A DNA stretch of 64,000 nt, taken from positions 186,001-250,000 of the forward strand of contig JAFEDJ010000022.1 of the NCBI GenBank assembly GCA_018241685.1, in the 5' to 3' direction. Positions within the stretch are counted from its first letter, which is position 1, and each line of letters opens with the position of its first letter. This stretch comes from Pseudomonadota bacterium (GTDB taxonomy: Bacteria > Pseudomonadota > Gammaproteobacteria > Burkholderiales > Rhodocyclaceae). This document shows, piece after piece, positions 29,319 to 37,601 of this stretch. Below the pieces are notes generated by a model. The model saw only the letters and a list, made by a program, of their open reading frames with translations, had not been told where the DNA came from and did not search any database. The position numbers and the translations under genes are program-made.

Positions 29319-30830
29319 ATGAATCGTGAATTGATTGCCGCCATCGATCTGGGCTCCAACAGTTTCCGTCTGCAGGTCGGGCGGATCGTCAACGACCAGA
29401 TCTACCCCCTTGATGGCATCAAGGAGGCCGTCCGGCTCGCGGCCGGCCTGTCGCCCGACCGGATGCTGGATGCTGCGTCCCAGTTCCGCGGCATCAGCGC
29501 GCTGCGCTGCTTCAACGAGCGTATCCGGGACTATCCGCCGGACTCCGTGCGGGCGGTGGCGACCAACACACTGCGGGTGGCCAAGAATGCACCGCATTTC
29601 CTGGTACAGGCCGAGGCTGCGCTGGGTTTTCCGATCGAGGTTATTGCCGGCCGGGAGGAAGCGCGCCTCATCTATGTGGGGGTCGCACACACGCTGCCCA
29701 ATCCCCACAAGCAGCAGCTGGTGGTGGATATCGGCGGCGGCTCCACCGAGTTCGTGATCGGCAAGAGCTTCCAGCCGATCAAGCTCGAGTCCCTCTACAT
29801 GGGCTGCGTCAGCTATTCCCTGCGATATTTTCCCGATGGCCGCATCGACAAGCGTGGCATGCGTGAAGCCGAGCTGGCGGCCCAGAGGGAGATCCAGACC
29901 ATCACGCATGCCTACCGCGAGGTCGGCTGGGAAGAGGCGGTCGGTTCCAGCGGCTCGGCCAAGGCGCTGGTGGATATCCTGGAGCTCAACGGGCTCTCCG
30001 ATGGAGGCATCACCCGTAGTGGCCTGGACCGTCTGCGCACGCTGATGCTGAAGGCGGGGCACCTGGATAACCTGCAACTGGAAGGGCTGCGTCCCGATCG
30101 CCTGCCGGTGCTGCCCGGCGGCCTGGCGATCATGTGGGCGATCTTCCAGGAGTTCGGCCTTGAACGGATGACCTTCTCGGAAGGCGCCCTGCGCCTCGGC
30201 GTGCTTTACGACCTGCTCGGACGGTATCACCACCACGATCTGCGCGATGCTACCGTGTCGGCCTTCATGGAGCGCTATGGGGTGGACATGGCTCACGCAA
30301 GGCAGGTGACGGAGACGGCGCTGGCTTTCCTGCTGCAGCTCGACCCGGCCACCAGCGATGAGGAGAACGTGGATCGGCGCTTCCTCGAGTGGGCCGCGCG
30401 CTTGCACGAGATCGGGGTGTCCGTGGCCCATTCGAGCTATCACAAGCACAGCGCTTACATCCTTGGCAATGCCGACATGCCGGGCTTCTCGCGCATGGAC
30501 CAGGGGCGCCTGGCACGCGTGGTGCTCGCCCATCGCGGCAAGCTGGCACGCATCGGCTCGCTCGATCCAGAGAGCCCCGAGTGGCGACTGATCCTGTGCC
30601 TGCGCCTGGCGGCGGTCGTCCATCGTGCCCGCGATGGCCGTGGCGTGCCGCCGCTGCGCCTCAAGCGTGATGGCCGCGGGCATGTGGTGGTGGCGGATGC
30701 CGAATGGCTGCGCAACCTGCCGCTGACCGCGGCGGCGCTGGATGAGGAGGAGCGCCAGTGGCAGACCATCGGCCTGCCTCTGAAAGTGCGCGTGGAGCGG
30801 GCCGCGGCCCGCAGTCCGGCTGGCGCCTAG
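29319..30830 (+). CDS. ppx: exopolyphosphatase (Ppx/GppA family)
   Basis: The enzyme removes terminal phosphates from polyphosphate, or pppGpp gamma-phosphate in GppA members. The 503-residue protein has the ASKHA phosphate motif AIDLGSNSFRLQVG at residues 7-20, VVDIGGGSTEFVIG and GSSGSAKAL. The C-terminal half is an HD-like domain (LHEIGVSVAHSSYHKHSAYIL). ATG 29319 leaves the usual short N-terminus. It faces away from ppk across 160 bases and is followed after 10 bases by the Mla-type operon. Confidence 0.93.
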   Translation: MNRELIAAIDLGSNSFRLQVGRIVNDQIYPLDGIKEAVRLAAGLSPDRMLDAASQFRGISALRCFNERIRDYPPDSVRAVATNTLRVAKNAPHFLVQAEAALGFPIEVIAGREEARLIYVGVAHTLPNPHKQQLVVDIGGGSTEFVIGKSFQPIKLESLYMGCVSYSLRYFPDGRIDKRGMREAELAAQREIQTITHAYREVGWEEAVGSSGSAKALVDILELNGLSDGGITRSGLDRLRTLMLKAGHLDNLQLEGLRPDRLPVLPGGLAIMWAIFQEFGLERMTFSEGALRLGVLYDLLGRYHHHDLRDATVSAFMERYGVDMAHARQVTETALAFLLQLDPATSDEENVDRRFLEWAARLHEIGVSVAHSSYHKHSAYILGNADMPGFSRMDQGRLARVVLAHRGKLARIGSLDPESPEWRLILCLRLAAVVHRARDGRGVPPLRLKRDGRGHVVVADAEWLRNLPLTAAALDEEERQWQTIGLPLKVRVERAAARSPAGA

Positions 30831-30840
30831 GCGTCGGTCG

Positions 30841-31971
30841 ATGAGTCCGGAGCCCCGTCCGCTCCCCGTGATCCGCCTCGAGTGCGAAGGCGGGGCGCCA
30901 CGGGCCGTGTTGTCGGGGGACTGGACGCTGCGCCTGCTTCAGCCGGATCTCGATGCGTTCGGGCGTCAGCTCGAACAGGCCACGGCCGACGGCGCCTGGG
31001 ATCTGGAGGCCGTATCGCGCCTCGACAGCTTCGGAGCGTTGCTGCTGTGGCGACGCTGGGGGCGGCAGCGCCCGCCAGGGCTCGTGTTGCCGGACAGATT
31101 GGAGCCGGTCTTTGCGCGCCTAGCCGAGCTTGGTGACAGCGGCCTGCCGGTCGAGCGGGGTTATCGTTTCCTCGACGGAACGGAAGGTGTTGGCCGCATC
31201 TTCTTCAAGATGCTCCGCAATGCGGTCGGTTTCGTGGCGCTGATTGGCCAGCTCGTCATCGATTTCGCCCATCTGCTGCACACTCGCGGGCACTGGCCGG
31301 TGCTGGAAACCTCCGCCAATTTCTACAAGGTCGGGGTCAGGGCTATGCCGGTCACGGCGTTGGTGGGCTTTCTGATCGGGGTCGTGCTGTCTTATTTGTC
31401 GGCGCTGCAGTTACGGGCCTTCGGGGCAGACGTGTTCATCGTCAATATCCTGGGGCTCGGCATCATCCGGGAGCTCGGTCCGGTGCTGGTGGCTGTGCTC
31501 GTTGCAGGGCGCTCGGGTTCGGCGATGACGGCGCAGATCGGCGTGATGCGCGTCACCGAGGAGATCGATGCGCTGGCGGCGATGGGGATCTCGCCCTATG
31601 TGCGGCTGGTGCTGCCGAAGGTGGTGGCGCTGACGCTGGCGATGGCACCGTTGACCCTGTGGGGCTCGGCGGTGGCCTTGTTCGGCGGCATGGTGTCGGC
31701 CAATCTGCAACTGGACCTGAGTTTCGACTATTTCGTGAATGCCTTGCCGCGGGCGGTGCCGGTGGCAAATCTGGTCATCGGCTTGGGCAAAGGTGCCGTG
31801 TTCGGACTGCTGATTGCGCTCGTGGCTTGTTATTTCGGGCTGCGTGTTAAGCCGAATACAGAGAGTCTATCGGCCAACACCACTGCCTCGGTGGTCACGT
31901 CAATCACCGTCGTCATCCTGGTGGACGCAGTATTCGCGATTGCAACCCGTTCCATCGGTCTGCCGCGATGA
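30841..31971 (+). CDS. MlaE-type lipid ABC permease with N-terminal STAS-like domain
   Basis: The 376-residue protein starts with a soluble region (about 10-110; VSRLDSFGALLLWRRWG resembles the phospho-site loop of STAS/MlaB domains) and continues as a MlaE-family permease with 5-6 membrane helices. The family motif is visible as GLGIIRELGPVLVAVLVAGRSGSAMTAQIG-type sequence (about 200-235) and EEIDALAAMGISP. The complex would move phospholipids or other lipids across the inner membrane with the ATPase and MCE protein next to it. Fusion of an MlaB-like module replaces a separate mlaB gene. Confidence 0.9.
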   Translation: MSPEPRPLPVIRLECEGGAPRAVLSGDWTLRLLQPDLDAFGRQLEQATADGAWDLEAVSRLDSFGALLLWRRWGRQRPPGLVLPDRLEPVFARLAELGDSGLPVERGYRFLDGTEGVGRIFFKMLRNAVGFVALIGQLVIDFAHLLHTRGHWPVLETSANFYKVGVRAMPVTALVGFLIGVVLSYLSALQLRAFGADVFIVNILGLGIIRELGPVLVAVLVAGRSGSAMTAQIGVMRVTEEIDALAAMGISPYVRLVLPKVVALTLAMAPLTLWGSAVALFGGMVSANLQLDLSFDYFVNALPRAVPVANLVIGLGKGAVFGLLIALVACYFGLRVKPNTESLSANTTASVVTSITVVILVDAVFAIATRSIGLPR

Positions 31972-32744
31972 GCGACTGTCCCATTCAGGTTCGGGGGCTT
32001 GAAACCCGCTTTGGGCAAACCTGGGTCCATCGCGGCATCGATCTTGTGGTACCAGCCGGAGAGGTGGTGGCTCTTGTTGGTGGTTCGGGTAGCGGCAAGA
32101 CCACGTTGCTGCGCCAGATGGTCGGCTTGCTCCGGCCGAATGCTGGTGCTGTTAGCCTGTTCGGCGAGCCATTGTTCGCTGGTTCCCGTGCAGAGCAGCT
32201 GGAACGCCGCCGCCGCTTCGGCATGCTGTTTCAGCATGGTGCGCTGTTTTCGGCGCTTAGCGTGTTTGCCAACGTGGCCTTTCCGCTGCGGGAGATCGGC
32301 ATCGCCGACGACGCGATGCTGCGGGATCTGGTGCAACTCAAGCTGGCGATGGTCGAGCTGGATGCCGATGTGGCGCTACGCATGCCCGCCGAGCTGTCGG
32401 GCGGCATGGTCAAGCGGGTTGCGCTGGCGCGGGCCCTGGCCCTGGAACCCGAGTTATTGCTGCTCGACGAGCCGACAGCGGGCCTCGATCCGGACCTCAG
32501 CAGTGGTTTCGTGCGGCTCATCCGGGCCCTGCATCGAGCACTCGGCCTTACCGTGGTGTTGGTGACTCATGACCTGGATACGCTGGCAGCATTGGCGACC
32601 CGCGTGGCGGTGCTCGCGGAGGGGCGTATACTGGCTTTCGGCCCGCTTGACGAGATAATGAACGTGCAAGACCCCTTCATCGAACGTTTTTTCCACGGTG
32701 AACGTGCCCGTGCTGCGCTGGCGCGTGGGAGGGGAATGGGCTGA
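31968..32744 (+). CDS. MlaF/Ttg2A-type ABC transporter ATP-binding protein
   Basis: The 258-residue ATPase has Walker A GGSGSGKTT (38-46), the Q-loop MLFQHGALF, signature LSGGM (143-147) and Walker B LLLLDE (163-168). The Met in place of Gln in the signature and the QHGALF loop are typical of Mce/Mla ATPases. It overlaps the permease by four bases and touches the MCE gene by one. It energises the lipid transporter. Confidence 0.95.
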   Translation: MSDCPIQVRGLETRFGQTWVHRGIDLVVPAGEVVALVGGSGSGKTTLLRQMVGLLRPNAGAVSLFGEPLFAGSRAEQLERRRRFGMLFQHGALFSALSVFANVAFPLREIGIADDAMLRDLVQLKLAMVELDADVALRMPAELSGGMVKRVALARALALEPELLLLDEPTAGLDPDLSSGFVRLIRALHRALGLTVVLVTHDLDTLAALATRVAVLAEGRILAFGPLDEIMNVQDPFIERFFHGERARAALARGRGMG

Positions 32745-33694
32745 TGGAGAGCCGGGCTCACGCTATCGCCGCGGGTCTGTTCGTGATCCTGCTGAGCGGG
32801 GCGATCGTCCTTTCCCTGTGGTGGTTCTCGGACAAGCGGGAGAGCACCCGTGACGTCGTGCTGGTGACGTCGGGCAGCGTCAACGGCCTGAACCCCCAGT
32901 CCACCGTCCGCTACCGCGGTATCGTCGCCGGCAAGGTGGCGGACATCGCCCTCGATCCGGCTAATCCGAAGGATCTGCTGGTCAAGGTGCGGATCCGCAC
33001 CGATCTGCCGATCACCCGAGGCACGCGGGCGCGCATGGCCAACCAGGGGGTGACCGGGCTGGCCTACATCGCCCTCGACGATGCCGGCGACAAGCCGGAG
33101 CCGTTGGTGGGAGAGGATGGCGGTCCGCCGCGCATCCGCCTGGCGCCAGGCCTGATGGAGGAGGTCGCCGACGCTTCGGTGCAGACCCTCAGGCGCGTGC
33201 AGGAGATCGTTGATCGCCTGGCGGTGTTGACCCGCCAGGACAATCTGGCCCACATCGAGAAGACGCTGGCCAATCTGGAGTCGTCGAGCAAGGGGCTTGA
33301 CCAGACCCTGCAGGAAGCGCCCAAGGCCCTCGCGGCGGTGCGGCAGGTTTTCAGCAAGGACAACCTGGCGCGCATCGATCGTTCCCTGGCCAACCTAGAA
33401 CGCCTGAGTGCGGACGCCGCGCCGATGGCCAGCGACGGCCGTGCGCTGCTGCTGAGGCTGCAGACCGTGGCCGACCGGGTGGACAGCGTCGTCGGTGCGG
33501 CCGGCGAGGGTTTTGCGACCAGCACGTTGCCGCGCCTGAACGTGTTGCTGCAGGAACTCACCACTACGTCGCGGCAGTTGTCCGACCTGCTCGACGAACT
33601 CGACAATTCGCCGCAGCTCCTGCTGTTGGGGCGTGGCAAGCCGGCACCGGGGCCCGGCGAAGCCGGTTTTCATAATCGGCCTGCGGTTCGGTAA
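32744..33694 (+). CDS. MCE/MlaD-domain lipid-binding protein
   Basis: The 316-residue protein has one N-terminal membrane helix (about 8-28) and a single MCE domain (about 38-118; SVNGLNPQSTVRYRGIVAGKV and VTGLAYIALDD). A long helical C-terminal part follows, in which VRQVFSKDNLARIDRSLANLERL echoes an earlier LTRQDNLAHIEKTLANLES segment. Such proteins form hexameric rings or tubes that conduct lipid through the periplasm. The last base of the ATPase stop is the first base of this ATG. Confidence 0.93.
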   Translation: MESRAHAIAAGLFVILLSGAIVLSLWWFSDKRESTRDVVLVTSGSVNGLNPQSTVRYRGIVAGKVADIALDPANPKDLLVKVRIRTDLPITRGTRARMANQGVTGLAYIALDDAGDKPEPLVGEDGGPPRIRLAPGLMEEVADASVQTLRRVQEIVDRLAVLTRQDNLAHIEKTLANLESSSKGLDQTLQEAPKALAAVRQVFSKDNLARIDRSLANLERLSADAAPMASDGRALLLRLQTVADRVDSVVGAAGEGFATSTLPRLNVLLQELTTTSRQLSDLLDELDNSPQLLLLGRGKPAPGPGEAGFHNRPAVR

Positions 33695-33711
33695 GTTCGG
33701 GGCGACCAACG

Positions 33712-34377
33712 ATGCGCTTTCTGTCTCCACTATTGATGCGTGAGCATTTCCACCTCCGGCCCCTGGTGCCCGTCCTTCTGGCGCTCAGCATGGCGGCGTG
33801 CGGCAGTCTGCCCAAGGCGGCACCCAATTACGCGATGCATGATTTCGGCCCGCTCGATTCGGCCACGCTGCGTCCTCTGGGCTTTCCGATCCGCAGCGCC
33901 GAGGTGGTGCCCGCGTCGTGGCTCGCCTCGACGACCATGCAGTATCGCCTTGCCTACGCGCAGCCGACCCGACGCCAGTTCTACCTGGAAAGCCGGTGGG
34001 TTGCCCAGCCGGGCCAGCTCGTGGAGCTGGCGGTCAAGCGCTCGATGAAGACGAGCGAAACTGCCGTGTCCTCCAGCGGCTGCCGGCTGCGGGTGGATCT
34101 GGATGAGTTCATCCAGGTCTTCGATGAGGAAGGGCGTAGTCGTGGCCTCATCGAGGCGCGTGCGGCCTTACTGGCGCCGCGTACGGATCAGCTCATCGCG
34201 ACCCGCGGTTTTGCGGTCACCCGCCCGGCGCCGACGCCGGATGCCGTCGGCGGTGTCGCGGCCCTGCGGGAAGGCGTGCTGCAGCTCAACCGCGAACTGC
34301 TCGACTGGCTGGAAGCGATCGACAAGGAAGGCACGGCGCGCCCTGGCGGCGGCGTCCGCGCCCGCTGTTCAGCCTGA
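33712..34377 (+). CDS. ABC-type transport auxiliary lipoprotein (PqiC/LetC-like)
   Basis: The 221-residue protein has a signal peptide with lipobox LSMAAC (Cys30) and a compact periplasmic domain. It begins YAMHDFGPLDS and later holds YRLAYAQPTRRQFYLESRWV, matching the PqiC-like auxiliary fold. It would be an outer-membrane-anchored partner of the Mce system. An in-frame ATG at 33736 would shorten the signal region. It completes the four-gene transporter operon. Confidence 0.85.
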   Translation: MRFLSPLLMREHFHLRPLVPVLLALSMAACGSLPKAAPNYAMHDFGPLDSATLRPLGFPIRSAEVVPASWLASTTMQYRLAYAQPTRRQFYLESRWVAQPGQLVELAVKRSMKTSETAVSSSGCRLRVDLDEFIQVFDEEGRSRGLIEARAALLAPRTDQLIATRGFAVTRPAPTPDAVGGVAALREGVLQLNRELLDWLEAIDKEGTARPGGGVRARCSA

Positions 34378-34438
34378 AAACCGACCGGCAGGAACGTGCC
34401 GGCGCTTAGGTACAACTGAAGACCAAGGAGGAGAACCC

Positions 34439-35239
34439 ATGAATGCTGTAGTCGAAACCCTTACCGATCCCTTGCTGCTGCGCGACGACGCCAATGGTGT
34501 GACGACGCTGACGCTGAACCGGCCGGGGCAGTTCAACGCCCTGTCGCAGCCGATGCTGGAGGCGCTGCTGGCGGAACTCACCGGCATCGCGGCCGATGCC
34601 TCGGTGCGCGTCGTCGTGCTGGCTGGCGCGGGCAAGGCCTTCTGTGCCGGGCATGATCTGAAGGAGATGCGCGGAAATTACACCAAGTCCTTCCAGCAGG
34701 CCCTGTTCCGCCTGTGCGGCAAGGTCATGATGCAGATCGTGACCATGCCCCAGCCGGTGATCGCCCGCGTGCATGGCATCGCCACTGCCGCCGGTTGCCA
34801 GCTGGTATCCATGTGCGATCTGGCGGTGGCCTCCGACGTGGCGCGCTTTGCGGTGTCGGGCATCAACGTCGGGTTGTTCTGCGCGACGCCGAGCGTCGGG
34901 CTGTCCCGCAACATGGGGCGCAAGGAAGCCTTCGAGATGCTGGTGACGGGGGACTTCATTGATGCCGCCGAGGCGAAGCGGCGCGGGCTGGTCAATCGCG
35001 TGGTGCCCATCGAGGCGCTGGACGAGGAGGTGGCGAAGCTCACCACGTCGATCTGCGCCAAGTCGCCGGTGGCCATCTCGATGGGCAAGCAGATGTTCTA
35101 CTCGCAACTCGAAATGGGGCTCGACGCCGCTTACCAACAGGCGGCCGAAGTGATGGCCTGCAACATGATGAGCGAGGATGCCGCCGAGGGCATCGACGCC
35201 TTCATGGCCAAGCGCAAGCCGGTGTGGACCGGCAGGTAA
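34439..35239 (+). CDS. enoyl-CoA hydratase/isomerase-family protein (ECHDC3-like), catalytic Glu absent
   Basis: The 266-residue crotonase-fold protein has a strong AAGGAGGAG site before ATG 34439. The oxyanion segment AFCAGHDLKEM (68-77) and the second oxyanion loop HGIATAAGC are present. The two glutamates that perform hydration in crotonase align with Gln121 and Gly141, so hydratase activity is unlikely. ECHDC3-type proteins share this loss. It could be a thioesterase, isomerase or binding protein. It is the first gene of an acyl-CoA-related region with a TatD hydrolase next. Confidence 0.88.
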   Translation: MNAVVETLTDPLLLRDDANGVTTLTLNRPGQFNALSQPMLEALLAELTGIAADASVRVVVLAGAGKAFCAGHDLKEMRGNYTKSFQQALFRLCGKVMMQIVTMPQPVIARVHGIATAAGCQLVSMCDLAVASDVARFAVSGINVGLFCATPSVGLSRNMGRKEAFEMLVTGDFIDAAEAKRRGLVNRVVPIEALDEEVAKLTTSICAKSPVAISMGKQMFYSQLEMGLDAAYQQAAEVMACNMMSEDAAEGIDAFMAKRKPVWTGR

Positions 35240-35252
35240 GTCTGGGCTCCTT

Positions 35253-36053
35253 GTGCTGATCGACACCCACTGCCACCTGGACGCCGCGGAGTTCGATGCG
35301 GATCGCGCTGCTGTTGTCGACGCGGCCCGGGCGGCAGGTGTCGGCGGCCTGCTGGTGCCGGCGGTTGAGGCGGCCAACTTCGCGAAGGTCGCCGACCTGG
35401 CCGCCCGGCTGTCGGAATGCCGCTACGCACTGGGGATTCACCCCATGTACGTGGCAGCCGCGAGGGAGTCCGATCTGGAGCTGCTGCGCGATGGCCTGGC
35501 GCGGGGCGGGGCGGTGGCGGTCGGCGAGATCGGCCTGGACGGTTTCATCCCGGACGGCGACCTGCCGCGCCAGACCGCGTTCTTCATCGCCCAGCTCAAG
35601 CTGGCGCGGGAATTCGACCTGCCTGTGGTGCTACACGTGCGGCGCGCGCAGGACGCTGTCCTGAAATGCCTGCGCCAGATCCGGGTGCGCGGCGGCATCG
35701 CCCATGCCTTCAACGGCAGCCGCCAGCAGGCCGAAGCTTTCATCAAACTGGGTTTCAAGCTCGGTTTCGGCGGGGCGATGACCTACACCGGCTCGCGGCG
35801 CATCCGCGAGCTGGCGGCGAGCCTGCCGCTTTCTTCCATCGTGCTGGAGACCGATGCGCCGGACATTCCACCCGCGTGGTGTGTCGGCGGGCGCAACGAA
35901 CCGGCCAATCTGGCGCGCTTTGCACAGGAACTGGCGACCCTGCGCGGCATTGATGTGGATGCCTTGATCGCTGTAACGGGGGATAATGCGGTCAAGGCGG
36001 TTCCCGGTCTGGCGGAGCTGCCGGGATTCAGGCCTGTGGAGCAGGTGTCGTAG
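35253..36053 (+). CDS. TatD-family metal-dependent hydrolase
   Basis: The 266-residue TIM-barrel protein opens LIDTHCHLD (metal-binding HxH), and has VGEIGLDGF, VVLHVRRAQDAVL, GIAHAFNGS and LETDAPD, the canonical TatD ligands. Members are 3'-5' DNA exonucleases or general deoxyribonuclease-like hydrolases. The only start giving the full motif at the N-terminus is GTG 35253; no clear ribosome site is seen, so it may be coupled to the upstream gene. Its last 26 bases overlap the converging tetR-type gene. Confidence 0.93.
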   Translation: MLIDTHCHLDAAEFDADRAAVVDAARAAGVGGLLVPAVEAANFAKVADLAARLSECRYALGIHPMYVAAARESDLELLRDGLARGGAVAVGEIGLDGFIPDGDLPRQTAFFIAQLKLAREFDLPVVLHVRRAQDAVLKCLRQIRVRGGIAHAFNGSRQQAEAFIKLGFKLGFGGAMTYTGSRRIRELAASLPLSSIVLETDAPDIPPAWCVGGRNEPANLARFAQELATLRGIDVDALIAVTGDNAVKAVPGLAELPGFRPVEQVS

Positions 36054-36621
36054 GATGGTTGCGGGCGATGAGTTGGCGGATGTCGTCCTTCATGCGGGCA
36101 ATGTCCCCGTCGAACTTCTCGCAGTTCATCATCGAGATGCCGAAGACGTAGGCGTAGAGCAGCATGCTGCGGGTGGATGCCTCGTGCATCGGCATCCCGG
36201 CGGCCAGAAAGAGTTCGCGGGCACAGCGCAGACGCCAGGCGTCCACTTCCTCGACGATCAGTGCGGCGGCCGTATCGCGGCGCGCCCATTCGCGCATCGC
36301 CAGTTCGATGAGGATGCCCTTGCGGTTGCGGCTGGCGCTATACACGTCGATGACGTGGAAGATCTGTGTTTCCTCGCCGCCGGCTACGGGCCGGGTCTGC
36401 TTGACGATGTCGCGGATGCGGCCGTCCTTCCAGGTCTCGAGCACGCCGGAGAGCAGGTCCTGGCGGTCCTTGAAGTGCCAGTAGAAGCTGCCCTTGGTCA
36501 CATGCAGGCGCTTGGCCAGCACTTCGACGCGGACGCCGGTGACGCCTTCGTCGGCAAGGGTGTCGAGGGCGGCCTGGATCCAGGCGTCACGGTCGAGCTG
36601 AAGGCGGGGCGGTTTTTCCAT
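36028..36621 (-). CDS. TetR-family transcriptional repressor
   Basis: The 197-residue protein has an N-terminal HTH (about 10-57; ALDTLADEGVTGVRVEVLAKRLHVTKGSFYWHF with the usual recognition helix) and a helical ligand domain. It is divergent from etfBA, and a near-perfect 18-base palindrome lies in the shared upstream region, so it probably controls itself and the electron-transfer/acyl-CoA genes. The ligand may be an acyl-CoA; that is inferred from context only. ATG 36621 gives the normal distance to the HTH. Confidence 0.9.
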   Translation of the reverse strand: MEKPPRLQLDRDAWIQAALDTLADEGVTGVRVEVLAKRLHVTKGSFYWHFKDRQDLLSGVLETWKDGRIRDIVKQTRPVAGGEETQIFHVIDVYSASRNRKGILIELAMREWARRDTAAALIVEEVDAWRLRCARELFLAAGMPMHEASTRSMLLYAYVFGISMMNCEKFDGDIARMKDDIRQLIARNHPTTPAPQA

Positions 36622-36632
36622 ACGGTGTAGTA

Positions 36633-36662
36633 TTGACGGGTGTAGTCCCCATACGGTACCGT
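36633..36662 (+). promoter_or_regulatory. candidate promoter towards etfB
   Basis: TTGACG (36633-36638) is followed after 18 bases by TACCGT (36657-36662). The -35 is good and the -10 poor. The palindromic operator covers the -10, a layout expected for repression by the TetR protein. Confidence 0.4.
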
Positions 36663-36666
36663 ACGG
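36649..36666. promoter_or_regulatory. palindromic operator for the TetR-family protein
   Basis: CC-A-TACGGTACCGTA-C-GG is an inverted repeat with a perfect 12-base core (36652-36663) and one mismatched pair in the 18-base span. The half-site CATACGGT also occurs at 36619-36626, over the repressor start codon. Confidence 0.7.
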
Positions 36667-36851
36667 AAAGTGACAAAGCAAGGTGCCTGTGAGAAGCTCG
36701 CGGCTTTGCTGGTCCGTCTCCGTGTCGGCACCGGATTGCCGGCGGAAGCGGCGGTCGGAGAACAGGTTTGCCGACAGGATGTCGAATCATCGATGCCTGC
36801 GGCAGATCCAGAATATGGTGGAGAACCTCTACAAATGGAAGGAGCGCAGCA

Positions 36852-37601
36852 TTGAAGATTCTGGTTCCCGTTAAACGCGTGGTCGATTACAACGTCAAGG
36901 TACGCGTGAAGAGCGACGGATCCGGTGTGGACATCGCCAACGTCAAGATGTCCATGAACCCGTTCGATGAAATCGCTGTCGAAGAAGCCGTACGCCTGAA
37001 GGAAGCCGGTGTGGCAACCGAGGTGGTGGCTGTCTCCTGCGGCGTCGGCGCCTGCCAGGAAACCCTGCGCACCGCGATGGCCATCGGTGCCGACCGCGGC
37101 ATTCTCGTCGAAACCGATGTCGACCTGCAGCCGCTGGCCGTGGCCAAGCTGCTGAAGGCCCTTTGCGACAAGGAGCAACCCCAGTTGGTGATCTGCGGCA
37201 AGCAGGCCATTGACGACGATGCCAACCAGACCGGCCAGATGCTGTCCGCGCTGAAGGGCTGGCCGCAGGCTACCTTCGCGTCCAAGGTGACGCTGGGCGA
37301 TGGCAAGGCCAGCGTGACCCGTGAAATCGACGGTGGTCTGGAAACCCTCGAGATCTCCCTGCCGGCCGTGGTGACCACCGACCTGCGCCTGAACGAGCCG
37401 CGTTATGCGACGCTGCCGAACATCATGAAGGCCAAGAAGAAGCCGCTGGAAACCGTCAAGCCGGCCGATCTGGGCGTGGATGTCACCCCCCGCCTGACGA
37501 CCCTGAAGGTTGCCGAGCCGCCGAAGCGTAGCGCCGGCGTGATGGTGGCTGACGTGGCTCAGCTGGTCGAGAAACTGAAGAACGAAGCGAAGGTGCTGTA
37601 A
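36852..37601 (+). CDS. etfB: electron transfer flavoprotein beta subunit
   Basis: EtfB with EtfA carries electrons from acyl-CoA dehydrogenases to the quinone pool. The 249-residue protein opens [18 protein letters not shown] and has [34 protein letters not shown] and the C-terminal [11 protein letters not shown] segment. No ATG exists near the conserved N-terminus; TTG 36852 is preceded by GGAAGGAG (36837-36844) at good spacing and is taken as start. The stop overlaps the etfA ATG (TAATG). Confidence 0.97.
   Translation: MKILVPVKRVVDYNVKVRVKSDGSGVDIANVKMSMNPFDEIAVEEAVRLKEAGVATEVVAVSCGVGACQETLRTAMAIGADRGILVETDVDLQPLAVAKLLKALCDKEQPQLVICGKQAIDDDANQTGQMLSALKGWPQATFASKVTLGDGKASVTREIDGGLETLEISLPAVVTTDLRLNEPRYATLPNIMKAKKKPLETVKPADLGVDVTPRLTTLKVAEPPKRSAGVMVADVAQLVEKLKNEAKVL

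Noticed and set aside
29271..30683. A 470-codon minus-strand frame opposite ppx
   Set aside because: The plus-strand protein has full Ppx/GppA motifs; the mirror frame has none.
34385..34402. Small hairpin CCGGCA/TGCCGG before the crotonase-like gene
   Set aside because: Six pairs and no T run; too weak to call a terminator.
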